From Prorocentrum cordatum (lineage: Eukaryota; Sar; Dinophyceae; Prorocentrales; Prorocentraceae), in the NCBI GenBank assembly GCA_963575745.1, contig CAUYUJ010003596.1, positions 32,501 through 62,500 of the forward strand: a stretch of DNA of 30,000 nt, given 5' to 3'. Positions 1-9,110 of this stretch are shown one piece after another. Both the position numbers and the translations under genes were made by a program. A model generated the notes under the pieces. It did no database searches. It had not been told where the DNA came from and saw nothing but the letters and a program-made list of their open reading frames with translations. The first letter of the stretch is position 1. Every line of letters starts with the position of its first letter.

Positions 1-249
1 CATCTGGGCAAGACGCCGCGGCACACCCCGGCAATGCCCCTCGGATCGGAGCGAGGGGGAAAGATACGGAGCCCAAACCATACTCACGGCAAAGGGATCC
101 AGGGAGGAATCCCACCAGCCCTTTTTGGTGCAGGTCGCTAATCTAAGGTGCTAGTTCTTCTGACCTACTTTGTCCATTGGGGCAGAGCCTCACCTCTCCC
201 CCGTACCCCCTGTCCCTGGGTCTGGAGAAGGCGTTTCTCGAAGAGGTGG
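1..249. other. Unassigned sequence, no gene seen
   Basis: No coding frame with protein-like composition, RNA gene or clear repeat is visible. Short open frames exist on the minus strand, but they run on into the CCAAGAGGCCC repeat and are read as shadows. The segment leads directly into the minisatellite-like repeat that starts near 250. Confidence 0.5.
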
Positions 250-860
250 AGCGTCCAAGATGGGCCAAGATGGCCCCAGGAGGACACCATGATATAGCCC
301 ACGATGGCCTCCAAAACGCACACGATAGCCCAAAATAGCTCAAGATAACTTCCAACATGCCTCCAAGAGGCGCCATGACCGCCCCGATACGGCTCGAAGC
401 CTCCCAAACAAAGGACCACCGAGAGACCAAGGTCCTTCCAAAACCCGAGGAAATGGAATGTTGCTTCCGACGGGCTCATGAAGCCTCAAGGTAGCTCCAA
501 GATGCCTCCAAGAGAGCCCCAAGGAGGGGCCCGAGAGGGGCCCAATATGGCCCCAAGAGCACCGAAGCGCGCCACAAGAAACTACTCTTCAAGACGGCCC
601 AAGAGGCCCCCAACACGGCTCCAAGAGCGCGCCCAGACGGGGGGCCCGAACGGACAATTCGAGCCCTCGGCCCTGAGAGACTCCCAGGAGGCCCCAAGAG
701 GTTACCAAGAGGCCCCAAGAGGCCCACAAGAGGTCCCCAGGAAGCCCGAAGAGGCCCCCAAGAGGGTCCCAAAAGGCCCCCAAGAGGCTCCAATGAGGCC
801 CCAAAATTCCTGCCCAGGGGCCCCCGAGAGGGTCCTCGAGAGACGCCTGAAGAGAGAAGA
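250..860. repeat. Degenerate CCAAGAGGCCC minisatellite-like dispersed repeat, copy 1
   Basis: A 9-12 base unit of the form CCAAGAGGCCC / CCAAGACGGCC / CCAAGATGGCC recurs tens of times with irregular spacing. A non-repetitive stretch interrupts it at about 375-480. A GACAATTCGAGC-like motif near 650 is shared with the copy at 3913-4678 (near 4432), so the blocks are copies of one dispersed family and not independent simple repeats. Because spacings are often multiples of three, long open frames appear on both strands (Q-E-A-P-R-G-P on plus, L-G-A-S-W-G-P on minus). I regard these as artefacts of the repeat, not proteins. Confidence 0.8.
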
Positions 861-894
861 GACCCCAAGGAGCATCCCTTGGGACTCTGGCCCA

Positions 895-950
895 CGTCAG
901 CGTCGTCGTCCTCGCCGCTGCCGCCGCTGTTATCGTCGTCGTCGTCTCCC
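895..950. repeat. Imperfect CGT/CGC trinucleotide repeat
   Basis: Short run of CGTCGTCGTC and CCGCTGCCGCCG triplets. It is one of several trinucleotide tracts in the window that are rich in GTC or GCC. Confidence 0.6.
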
Positions 951-1044
951 TTCAGGGTCGGCGGCACCGGGCGTAAGGCCTTAGCAATGCTAGAGAAGAG
1001 GTGTTCAAAAAATGGCAAACCAGAGAAAGGAATGGGGGGGCGGA

Positions 1045-1140
1045 GCGATGAGAGAAAGAGAGAGAGGAGAGAAGATGCAGAGAGAGAGAGAGAGCGAGGA
1101 AGAGAAAAAGAGAGGGAGAGAGAGCGACGGGGAGGGAGAG
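1045..1140. repeat. (GA)n purine tract
   Basis: Alternating GA/GGA tract of about 95 bases. On the minus strand it would read as an S-L-S-L run attached to the coding-like fragment at 1140-1247, so it may lie in an intron or in a low-complexity protein tail. Confidence 0.7.
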
Positions 1141-1247
1141 ATGGACTTGCAAAGCTCTGGGTGGCTGCTCCAGCCGACAATGCAGGTGCCTGGTTCTCCT
1201 TGTCGCGGATGCTGGTGAGCTTCTCGCGCTTCAAGACGTTGTCCTGA
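1140..1247 (-). CDS. Minus-strand coding-like fragment (possible exon), unknown product
   Basis: On the minus strand one frame reads a charged, mixed-composition peptide containing LKREKLTSIRDKENQAPAL and then SAGAATQSF before it dissolves into the (GA)n tract. Just upstream on that strand is TTCTCAG followed by GACAAC, a plausible 3' splice site near 1247. I do not recognise a family. The composition differs clearly from the repeat-derived frames around it, which is the only reason to list it. It is probably an exon or gene fragment; the downstream limit is not defined and the frame could be chance. Confidence 0.3.
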
Positions 1248-1249
1248 GA

Positions 1250-1708
1250 ACCCTACCCTTCTCGTGCTTCGTCCGCCCGCTCGCGTACCGGAACCCTTGG
1301 GAAGCGAGCATCATAGAAGGCGCATGTTGCTGCTCGCGTCCACGACTTCTCTCTTCCTCCGTGGGAGCTCGTTTAGACAGCACCCTGGTTCCCGTAGGAA
1401 TCCTCCCACTAACGAGGCCCAGCCCTCACTTATGTACTCCCCCCACTACCTTTTCCCCCTCGCTTCCCCACTCCCTCGAGGAGGAAGGCAAGAAGAGAGG
1501 AGCAGGAGGACGTTCCGACGCCGGGCCAGCAGCAGTCGGTTGGGCGTTGCTTCACGGAGGGACGATGAGTGGAGGGGGAGGGGAGCAACGAGCACCTCTC
1601 GTGCCCCTGGTGGGCCCCAGGGGACCCCTTTAGGGACCCTTTAGGGCACGGAAGGCGCACCTTTCGTCACCCGCCCCCCATTATATCGCCCCCCCCCCCC
1701 ATCACTGG
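1250..1708. other. Unassigned sequence, no gene seen
   Basis: Mixed GC-rich sequence with short open frames on both strands and a C-tract near 1689-1700. No recognisable domain, repeat unit or RNA gene is visible. Confidence 0.4.
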
Positions 1709-1894
1709 AGGCCTTCCAGATGGGGTCGGAGTAGATGGCGTCGGAGGATCGCGCCGCATCGTCGATGCATCACCGATGCAGCGGCGACGTCGACGTGAAG
1801 CAGATTGGGCTCCACATCGAGCCGCATCGCCGACGCATGGGCAATGCGGCGCGATCCTCCGACCCCATCTAGTCCGACACCATCTAGGAGGCCT
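1709..1894. mobile_element. 186-bp palindromic (foldback/MITE-like) element
   Basis: Bases 1709-1759 are repeated in inverted orientation at 1844-1894. The arms are 51 bases each with about five mismatches, ending in GATCGCGCCGCAT at the inner edge. The 84-base centre has further weak self-complementarity built from GCATCG-type motifs. Each arm also contains a short internal direct repeat (GATGGGGTCGGA / GATGGCGTCGGA). No target duplication is evident. This fits a small non-autonomous terminal-inverted-repeat element; a simple genomic palindrome is the alternative. Confidence 0.75.
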
Positions 1895-2119
1895 AGAATC
1901 GGGGATGGACAGAACCCCCTCTCGTAAAACGTGGTTCAGTGAAAACGACCTCGGGCCCAAACCTGGCGGGCGCAAGCCTGGAAAATGACGGCCCCGGCGC
2001 CCTCTCGAGAACCGAAAACGGCAGTTCACTACATCGACGTGTCAGGGTGGGGGCTGCTGCCCACCCCCGATGGAACTGTCGCCCCCCGTTGCACAACGCC
2101 CGAGTCGGACCCCGACGGG
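1895..2119. other. Unassigned GC-rich sequence
   Basis: Three overlapping long open frames exist here on both strands, as expected from stop-poor GC-rich DNA. I see no family signature and make no gene call. Confidence 0.4.
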
Positions 2120-2462
2120 CGGGCCTGGACGGGCAGACCCCAGCGGGGCGGGCGGGCGGGCGGCACACTGACGCGGGCGGACGGGCTGCAGGCGGGCGGC
2201 TGGGCGAGTCGGGCGGATGGACCCCCACGGGCGAGGCGGGGGGCGGAGCGATCTGCGGGCGCAGCGCTCCGGGCAGAGCAGTTCGCGGTCCGGGGTCCGG
2301 GGTCCGGGGTCCGCGGTCCGCGGTCCGCGTCGTCGTCGTCGTCGCCGCCGTCGTCGTCGTCATCGTCGCCAACGCCGCCGCCGCCGCCGCCGTCCTCGTC
2401 GTCTTCGTCGCCGCCGCCGCCGTCGCCGTCGTCGTCGCCGTCGTCGCCGTCGTCGCCGTGCC
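2120..2462. repeat. GC-rich simple repeats: GCGGGC, GGTCCG and GTC/GCC triplets
   Basis: Runs of GGCGGGCGGGC (about 2135-2165), GGTCCGGGGTCCG (about 2286-2325) and GTCGTCGTC / GCCGCCGCC (about 2328-2460) follow one another. The minus strand of the last tract would read as an aspartate/glycine-rich run downstream of the coiled-coil fragment at 2466-2640. Confidence 0.75.
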
Positions 2463-2465
2463 TGA

Positions 2466-2640
2466 GAAGAGGTCGGGCCGTCGGTGGCGGGCGCTCGGGC
2501 GGCCAGGGCTCGGAGAGGTCCTCCATCCTGTCCTTGAGGTCCGCGGCCTCCACGCTCAGCTCGCCCGTCTTGCTCTGGATCTCCTCGATCTGGGCGGCGA
2601 GCAGTTGGATCTGGGTGTCGAGCTCCTGGATCCTTGGAGG
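2466..2640 (-). CDS. Coiled-coil protein fragment of a multicopy dinoflagellate type (minus strand)
   Basis: The minus strand reads RIQELDTQIQLLAAQIEEIQ, then SKTGELSVEAADLKDRMEDL, a heptad-like coiled coil. From memory it resembles the segment with ESKTxRxGEL and KxDLEDT in a large family of dinoflagellate coiled-coil proteins that also carry a CYC motif; that motif occurs on the same strand at about 20500. After RMEDLSEP the frame becomes proline/arginine-rich and then repeat-derived, so only a fragment is supported. No start codon or splice site can be fixed. The family assignment is recalled, not searched. Confidence 0.45.
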
Positions 2641-2915
2641 AGCAGGAGGATCGAGGAGGACGAGGACGAGGATCGAGGATCGAAGAGGATTGGGGAGGAT
2701 CGAGGATATCCGTATCCAGCTCCTCTGATCCAGGGAGGAGCAGGAGGAGGAGGAGTTAAAGGATCGAGACTTCTGAGCTTGCCACTCCTTTGGCGCCTCT
2801 GCGAGGCTTCTCGTCGCCACGATTGCGCTCCATTTGAAATCCCTGACAGAACGCACCCCTCTAGAAACCTGGGTCTCCGTGTCCAGCTCCTCGATCCTGC
2901 GAGGATCCCAAAGAT
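2610..2915 (-). repeat. Three dispersed copies of a coiled-coil-coding motif (RIxELDT)
   Basis: The minus-strand motif GGATCxxxGAGCTGGA(C/T)AC occurs at about 2612-2640, 2705-2738 and 2876-2915. It encodes RIQELDTQ in the first copy and RIEELDTETQ in the third; the middle copy has drifted. The copies lie in different frames and are separated by GGATCGAG-type repeats. This suggests duplication of a short exon segment followed by decay. Confidence 0.5.
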
Positions 2916-3674
2916 CGAGGCTCGAGGATCCGTTCTTGTTGCCGCTGTGGTCGTGTCTGGGCTTTCAGCTGCCTCTGGACGCCTCCAGGGGGACCGCTGG
3001 GGGCCCCAGGACCTCCAGAGGATCGGGAATCGTCGTCCACCGCTGCCGCTCGCCTCCTCGAGGCCGATGGCTCCTGCTGCTCGGGCCTGCACCGTGGCTT
3101 CCTGGCGCCTTCCGCCTCTCCTCGGCTCCCCTGCAGGGGGGGGGGGGCCTCGCCGCCACGACCAGGTCCGCCCCGCAAAAGGCGGCCCGAGCCCGCCCAG
3201 GGAGGTGCGCCTCTCATCGACTACCGGACGCTGGCGCATGCTACAATGCACTCTGAGGACGGACCTCTGAGGACATGCAGAAGCCTTCGGGCAGCACGCC
3301 ACGGCAAGGGGGGCGCGAGAGATCGGTGTGGGAGCCTACCCCAGGAAACAGCCGAGGGATCCCAGAAGCAGGCCAGGGGGACGACGAAGGGCCTCCTCAC
3401 TCATACCTGCCCTCGCCGCAGACCGCCGCCGCCGACGGGGTCAGCCGACCTGGGCGAGGACCCTCCTGGATCCCGGCCAGCCTTTCGCGGCCCTTGCAGA
3501 GAGGAGGGGACAAAGGAGAGGACACCTTATCGCGGGCCAAAGTTCGTTCCATTCGTCGCGCCTAATTACCAGCGCCGCGCACGCTGGACCCCTTGTGGCT
3601 AGGGCGAGCAGTGCAGGAGGGTCCTCAGCCCCCCCGGGGGCCGAGAGGAGAGGACTGAGGAGGGAGGAGGGAGG
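2916..3674. other. Unassigned GC-rich sequence up to the 5' LTR
   Basis: Several overlapping open frames on both strands, none with a recognisable domain. It includes a G-tract at about 3136-3148 and a GGAGGGAGG purine run that ends at the start of the LTR-like repeat (3675). Residual exons of the minus-strand coiled-coil gene could be hidden here, but I cannot support one. Confidence 0.4.
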
Positions 3675-3912
3675 TGTTGTTGCAAGTTCAGAGTATGGAC
3701 ATCTCAGCACCAGCATCAGTGGAAGAGAGTGCAGCATGTGCGCACACAGTGAATGAGGATGCCGCTAGCGTTTCGGCTCTGTTCCCAGAGCCGGCTCTCG
3801 AGCCAAGGGTATCTCGGCCCTTTCCTTTGCGGGAAGCAGGCGCGGCAGGCGCCACTCAGGCGAGGGAGGCGCCCTCCTTTCATATCTGGGCGGATGATTA
3901 TTACACATCATC
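3675..3912 (+). repeat. 5' LTR, first part
   Basis: Aligns with 9224-9466 with many substitutions and small indels. Shared blocks include TGTTGTTGCAAGTTCAG, CATGTGCGCACA, TTTCGGCTCTGTTC and CGCGGCAGGCGCCAC. It begins with TG. The alignment stops at TTACACATCATC (3901-3912), where the other LTR continues into the sequence that resumes here at 4679. The first bases also read as an open peptide (GVVASSEYGHLSTSIS), the same frame seen near the 3' LTR start. Confidence 0.8.
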
Positions 3913-4678
3913 CGCCACCGTGCCTCAAGGCACGAAGTGGAGCGTCCTCGAGCCCTCAAGGGGTCCCTGTCCTCTGTACTCAGGGCTCTGGGATTCTAGT
4001 ATTCTAAGGGCTGGGGCCCTTCAATCCCAAATTTCCTGGGCGTTCCCGCGCGCTCCCGGGCTGCCCCGCATGACTCTGCCAGAAGCCAGAGGGCCCCAAG
4101 ACGGGCCAGGAGGGCCCCAGAGAGTGCCCAAGAGGGTCCCAGAGGCCTCCAAGACAGCCCAAGAGCGCTCCAAGACGATGGCTCCGAGACGGCCCAAGAT
4201 GCCGGGGCGCTCCAAGAGGACCCCCAAGAGAGCCCAAAGAGGCAGAAATCGTGAATGTTCCTTTGTTTTTTTGCAATGCTGTTCGCGGTCTCGCGTTTTC
4301 GGGCTTCCGACGCTCCAAGACCGCCCAAGAGGCCCCCAAGAGGGCCCGGACGGTCCAAGAGGGCCCCAAAACGACCCAAGAGGCGCCCAAGAGGGCCCCA
4401 AGACGGCCCCAAGAGGGGCCCAAGACGGGGAACACAATTCGAGCGTGCCACCCCAAGAGGCCCCCAGGAGGCCCCAAGAGGTCCCCAAGGGAGCCCAAGA
4501 GGGCCCCTAGAAGGCCCACAATGCCCCCAAGAGGCCCAAAAAAGAGGCGCCACGAGGCCCCCCAAAGGCCTCAAACTGCCTCCAAGAGGCCCAGAGGCCT
4601 CCCACGATATCTAAACGAACATCCAAGAGGCTTCTAACCCACAACCCAGATACGGTGGCTGGATGGGCCGAAGGCCAC
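3913..4678. mobile_element. CCAAGAGGCCC dispersed element inserted in the 5' LTR, copy 2
   Basis: This 766-base block is absent from the 3' LTR at the equivalent place, so it is an insertion. Its body is the CCAAGAGGCCC repeat with an internal non-repetitive block (about 4240-4320) containing TTCGGGCTTCCGACGCTCC, also found near 25857 and, with one change, near 26444. Its last 41 bases (4638-4678) match 25401-25440 and both stop after GAAGGCCAC, which defines a right end. Near its left end GCCACCGTG is the inverse of the CACGGTGGC-like sequence near the right end. ACATCATC before it and AGATATAC after it both align to one segment of the 3' LTR and could be a decayed target duplication. Confidence 0.65.
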
Positions 4679-4765
4679 GAGATATACTGTCCAATCGCAG
4701 CGTGTGATAAAAAAAATGTGTCTCATCATCACATCAGCAGCAGCCTCGACAGCGATCCTACTACG
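4679..4765 (+). repeat. 5' LTR, second part
   Basis: Resumes the alignment with the 3' LTR (9459-9540): TCGCAG, ATAAA, TCATCA, CAGCA and CCTCGACAGC blocks are shared in order. Together with 3675-3912 it gives an LTR of about 325 bases, against 317 for the 3' copy. The end TACG corresponds to TACA in the 3' copy. Confidence 0.7.
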
Positions 4766-4766
4766 C

Positions 4767-4780
4767 TGGTATTGCGGAGC
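4767..4780 (+). promoter_or_regulatory. Candidate tRNA primer-binding site
   Basis: TGGTATTGCGGAGC lies one base after the end of LTR homology. Many copia-type elements have a TGGTATC-type site here, complementary to the 3' end of initiator methionine tRNA. Position and first six bases fit; the rest has diverged. Confidence 0.5.
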
Positions 4781-4859
4781 TATTTCCAAGAGACGTGGTT
4801 CGAGTACGCCTTTGGAAACATGACCCAACAAGAGTAACGCAGGATGATCCCGCGATGAA

Positions 4860-5859
4860 AAGGCAGACTGGAGACCATAGACGACTACACCGAGAACCTT
4901 CGTATGTATGCCCTAGGGACCAAGAAGGACGAGCGGCAGCTGTGCGGCGCACGCTTGATTGGAGTAAGGGCCGACGGCACAGCCCAGAAGAGATAAGCGC
5001 TTGATTCCCCAACAGATCGCTCAGCGAAGAAGATTGGGCTCAGAAGCTCGTACAGTACCTCAAAAAGAGGCTCGGAAACCAGCTGATCCGCCAGAAGGGC
5101 GAGAGCTTGCTCGCCTACGACAACCGAGAGAATGAGAGTACGAGGGCCCCCACCAGACAAAGAACCAGAACAAGAATGTATCGAGGCGGAGCTCTGCGTT
5201 GAGTTCTACTTCTATACAACAGCGGTCTCGACCCGACAGAGCGTTCCGGCATCACTTCGGCGAACGGCCACAAGTAGACGAGAGAGAAGATCTTGGAAGC
5301 TCTGACGGGCAACTGGCCCGAGGACGAGCTGCGCCGTCGCGACGGAGCCCGAGACACCCATGCAGCTGATGGACTCGACGTCGACGACGACGGCCAGTCC
5401 AAGGAAGACCAAGACTACCACGAGGACGAGAGGGCTGACGGCTTCTTCGAGGACGGGTACGACCCGACTGACCAGAACCAGGAGTCCTACTACGAGACGG
5501 ATACCCAACAAGAAGCCATCATGCTGATGAAGGCTCAGCGAACGTTTGAGGAGGCCTGCAAAATACTGATGCAAAATAAGTTGAATCGCCGCTACTACCC
5601 GGTTGGCCAGCAGGCTAGTCCCGCCTACCCAGGAGGCGGACGAACACTTTCTCGTCAAGGAGACGACCAACGAGGACAGCAGAGAGTTCCGAACACCCCA
5701 AGGTGGATGATTTCAAAGACACAATCGTGGACAAAGATCGCCTGGCCGCGGACCGTCATCATCAAACGGAGACTGGCAGCCTCAACTGGACCGAGGATCG
5801 CACCGACCCAGTGGCGGGCAACCGATGCCAGCAGGTGGTCGCATCAAGAAGTGCCGTAA
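4860..5859 (+). pseudogene. gag: gag of the copia-type element (degenerate)
   Basis: Pieces of a capsid-like Gag can be read in shifting plus-strand frames: YTENLRMYALGTKKDERQLC (about 4890-4950), then a broken stretch, GLDPTERSGITSANGHK (about 5224-5274) interrupted by TAG at 5275-5277, and ILEALTGNWPEDELRRRD onward in the same frame. The latter is followed by an acidic linker and AQRTFEEACKILMQNKLNRR (about 5536-5595), after which a frame change is needed to reach the zinc knuckle. Gag would form the virus-like particle and package the element RNA. The order and style match gag of copia elements, but at least two frame changes and two stops make it non-functional. Confidence 0.7.
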
Positions 5860-6475
5860 ATGTGGCAAGCTGGACCACGTGACCAAAGACTGCCCCGAGT
5901 TGAATGGCGCAGGTCGACCCGCCGTCGATGAGTTCTGCGGCTACGTTCTCAACGTCACGATCGAGAAGCGCGACCTCTACACGTTCGCGGCCTTCAGCTT
6001 CTTCAACGCCCAGGAGTGTCGCGGCTGCGTGATCGTGGATAGCGGCGCATCTCAGAGCATGGCAGGCCCACCCTGGCTCAATGCAGTGCAAGACGAGATC
6101 TTTCATCAGCATGGTGAGGACCTGGTTCCAGTCGACCCGACCTACGAGGCGGAGTTCACCTTCAACAATGGCGAGAAGGCGAAGAGCAAAGGCCGCATCA
6201 CGATTATTTCCTTCATCGCCGAGAGTTCTGGCATGCTGATGTTCTCAGGCCTGAATAAGCCTGGCCCCGCGCTGCTCGGCATGGACCACCTACAGGCCCT
6301 GAGGTTCTGCGTGGACTTCGAGACGGGCAGGTGCGTGGTCAAGAGCCTGGCCCAGGATTTCACCCTGCCAACGCTGGCCAACGGTCACTTGGTGTTAGAC
6401 ATCCTGAGGCACCCGGCGAGTTTGTCGCCGGCGCGCAAGGGAGCCAAGCAGCTCCCAGCTGTTCCGCCACAATAA
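5825..6475 (+). pseudogene. Gag zinc knuckle and copia aspartic protease
   Basis: A 216-codon open frame (start ATG 5825, TAA 6473-6475). Residues 10-23 are CRKCGKLDHVTKDC, an exact C-X2-C-X4-H-X4-C nucleic-acid-binding zinc knuckle (5852-5893). Residues 70-76 are IVDSGAS, with the catalytic D-S-G-A of a retroviral-type aspartic protease at 6038-6049. They are followed by LLGMDHLQALRFCVDFETG, typical of the C-terminal part of this protease. The frame is only the surviving middle of a longer gag-pol: gag lies upstream in another frame, and the sequence after the stop no longer reads as integrase. The ATG is therefore not a true start. This is the best preserved part of the element. Confidence 0.85.
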
Positions 6476-6932
6476 GGACAGCTCCTCGACTCGGCTGTGG
6501 TGCCGCACGAGGCCGAGCAAGGTACAAAGAAATTGGCACCCGATACCCCCATCTTCGCCACCATGACGAAGATTACCACTGCGCCACTACCAAATCCTTC
6601 TGCGATATCCAAGCGTGAGCAAGCAAACGGAAAAAAAATGGCCGATCCGCGTATGTCATCAGCGTTAGTATCAGGCATGTCTTCACCAGCATCGACACCA
6701 ACATCAGATACATCAGACACACAATCAGCATCCAGCACATCATGTACGACCCCGTGCAAACGTACTCTAGAGTACGACTACAGAAAGGCTACTACACATG
6801 GTACATAGAATACGTGTACTGGCATCGCTCGAGATACCCTCGGCACATCTCCTGCATCCATATTCACTCCCGACGTTTCTGGCCTCGAGTCCGAGCCAAC
6901 AGGTGCTGATGTATCCCAGATAATCTAAAAAT
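6476..6932. other. Degenerate interior of the retrotransposon, no domain recognised
   Basis: Integrase would be expected after the protease, but I find neither its HHCC zinc finger nor its DDE motifs. The stretch includes a degenerate CATCAG-rich part (about 6655-6745). It ends at the outer boundary of the inverted-repeat structure at 6933. Confidence 0.5.
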
Positions 6933-6988
6933 ATTACCCCAGTGCGACCCTACCTAGAAGTTGGAGCCCCTAGGAAAGCAGCATTAGT
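6933..6988 (+). repeat. Left terminal inverted repeat (56 bp)
   Basis: Begins ATTACCCCAGTGCGACCC and ends GCAGCATTAGT. It contains the CCTACCTAG and GAGCCCCTAGG motifs that recur, in inner form, at the inner arm ends. Confidence 0.85.
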
Positions 6989-7320
6989 TGCTATGCTATG
7001 CCATGCTCTGCTGCGCTATGCTATGCTATGCTCTGCTATGCTGCGTTATGCTATGCTATGCTATGATATGCTGTGTTAAGCTATGGTATGTCATGTTGCG
7101 CTGTGCTATGCTAAGCTATGATATGATATGTTATGCTAGGCTGCGCTATGCTAAGCTGCGCTATGCTATGATATGCTATGATATGCTATGCTATGCTATG
7201 CTATGCTATGCTATGATATGCTATGCTGCGCTATGATATGCTATGCTATGCTATGCTTGGCTATGATATGCTATGCTATGCTATGCTAATGCAGCGCTGC
7301 GCTATGCTAAGCTAAGCTAA
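6989..7320 (+). repeat. (GCTAT)n satellite with GCTAA tail, left arm
   Basis: About sixty five-base units, mostly GCTAT with GATAT, GCTGC and GCTAA variants, change to GCTAA units from about 7300. An open frame through it (methionine, leucine, cysteine, tyrosine only) is a repeat artefact. Confidence 0.85.
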
Positions 7321-7334
7321 GCTAAGTTAATCCT

Positions 7335-7558
7335 CTAGGCAGAGCCTAGGTAGGGAATTACACCCATGCTAATGAAGCTAAGCTAAGCTAAGATGAAATA
7401 AGCTAAGCTAAGATGAGATAAGCAACGCTAAGCTAAGGGGACGTAACTGGGGGAACCGCGGGGCGGATACTGGGGGAACCGCCCGGGCCAGTTCCCACTG
7501 CCGGCCCTTTAAGTCAAGAGAGAAGAACCCTTCTAGGCAGAGCCTAGGTAGGGAATTA
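7335..7558 (+). repeat. Inner left arm with two 26-bp direct repeats
   Basis: The sequence beginning CTAGGCAGAGCCTAGG and ending GGGAATTA is present identically at 7335-7360 and 7533-7558. It contains the hairpin CTAGGC-AGA-GCCTAG. Between the copies are more TAAGC units (7374-7437) and a unique block with two GGGGGAACCGC motifs (7449-7482). Bases 7410-7556 form the inverted match to 9582-9730. Confidence 0.8.
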
Positions 7559-7659
7559 TCTCCACCTTGTTCGGCCTTGTGGCATGTCCATATCCATACC
7601 CACTCTAGAGGCGGATGAGGCAAAGCGCCCTCATTGAATGTTTGGGCTTGCATCGTTCG

Positions 7660-9110
7660 CAGCAGGGATCTACCGGCAGCAGATCAACGAGAGCTGCCAG
7701 TAACCTGGCGAAGAGGGCCAAGGCCCAAACCCACTGCGAGTACTTTTCGGAGGTGATCGAGATCGGCGACTGGATGCTTCGACAAGGGCCAAGCGTGGTG
7801 ACATTAAGAGTGGGTGCTGAAGCAGAGGAAGGAGGCAGAGGCCGCCAGAGAAGCGGCAGTCATGGAGGACATCTCCGAGGAGGAGTTCGGGGTGCCGTGT
7901 CGAGTCGCTCAAGATGCGTCCCCGCGACGTGCCGAAGCTCAAGACATCAGTCTACGGCCCCACGACCGCACCCCACAAGTGCTGGCAGCGGATATGCCGA
8001 GATCTTCAACGTCTAGGCTGGACACCTCTTCGCTACGAGCCGTGCGTGGAGCCTACGCAAGGACGGGACACTCGTAGGTCTGGCACTCGTACACGTGGAC
8101 GACTTCGAGATGGCATTCAACGAGTCCACGGAGAAGTCCTACGAAGCGCTCAAGGCCATCGAGGCGCTCTACGACTTTGGCAGCTGGGAGGGCCGCACCG
8201 GATTTTAGATTACACAACATGCAGCTGCGTATTCCATTTTCTCAGACCGACTATACCCTGGCCATCGACTGCGTGATTATGCCCAAGGAGAGTCGTAGCA
8301 AAATTCGAGACATTTTGCCGGACAGCGAGAAAACCAAAATACGCGGCATTCCTGGAGCATCGTCGTGGTTCGGTCGGAACACCCAACCATGGCTTTGCGC
8401 AGGAATATCTCTCATGAGAAGCCGGGAGAGCACCACCAATGGGCAGCTCCTGTTGAACATCAACCATATGATCCGTCGCACACGTGAGTATGCACACATA
8501 CCGTTGGTTTTCTACGCCCAGACTTCGGCTACAGCAGCTGGTTTCGCTGACGCAGGTGGGGCCAACCGAGCAGATGGCTCAAGTCAAGGCGGTAGCTAGA
8601 TATGTGCTTTCAATGTAGAGTTTCTCGACGAGGAGTTCAGTCCCATGGAATTTCGATCATGGGAGAGCAGGAAGCTACCACGACTAGCGCGGTCTACACC
8701 GTCTGCAGAGACTCAAGCCCTCAACGAGATGGTTGGCGAGCTGGACTGCGTGCGGCTGGCGATGTACCAGTTCGAGCACGGGCCCTTGGAGGACCTCCGT
8801 CAAGCCTTCCAGTTACTACGCCAGATCGCGGCGGTGGCAGCGGCTGGCTGCAAGCCGACCTACGACGCAATGGTCATGAGTGAGAGCAGTGCCCCCGGTC
8901 TCACTGACAAGCACATGGCGATGGAAGCTATCACATGCCAACAATAATATCTTCAAGGCGGAAGGTACCCTGATACGCTGGATTCACTCAGAAGATAATC
9001 CAGGAGATGGATTCACGAAGGTCGATGCCAAGTCTCTGGAACCCCTGAAGGCCGTGATTCTCACAAGCAGGAAGAAGCTAGTTCATGATCCAGGATCCAG
9101 AGTTCATCAG
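7660..9110 (+). pseudogene. pol: pol fragment: reverse transcriptase and RNase H of the copia-type element
   Basis: Coding homology moves across frames. LKTSVYGPTTAPHKCWQRIC (about 7941-8000) is the RT segment before the active site. After a frame change near 8047, SLRKDGTLVGLALVHVDDFE follows, with the catalytic V-D-D at 8095-8103 (the preceding residue is H where Y or F is usual), ending at TAG 8206-8208. In a third frame DYTLAIDCV, DSEKTKIRGIPGASSWFGRN and FADAGGANRADGSSQGG (8250-8595) are the RT tail and the start of RNase H. ARSTPSAETQALNE (about 8690-8730), GLTDKHMAM and TLIRWIHSEDNPGDGFTK (about 8965-9020) complete RNase H. The integrase and RT N-terminus are absent. It is clearly dead. 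Confidence 0.85.

Noticed and set aside
476-1234. Overlapping long open frames on both strands across the CCAAGAGGCCC repeat (also at 4004-4574 and 25464-26616)
   Set aside because: The repeat spacing is often a multiple of three and the units lack stops in several frames, so both strands stay open. The peptides are only the repeat translated (PQEAPRGPQE / LGASWGPLG).
6988-7236. 82-codon Met/Leu/Cys/Tyr open frame
   Set aside because: Direct translation of the GCTAT five-base satellite.
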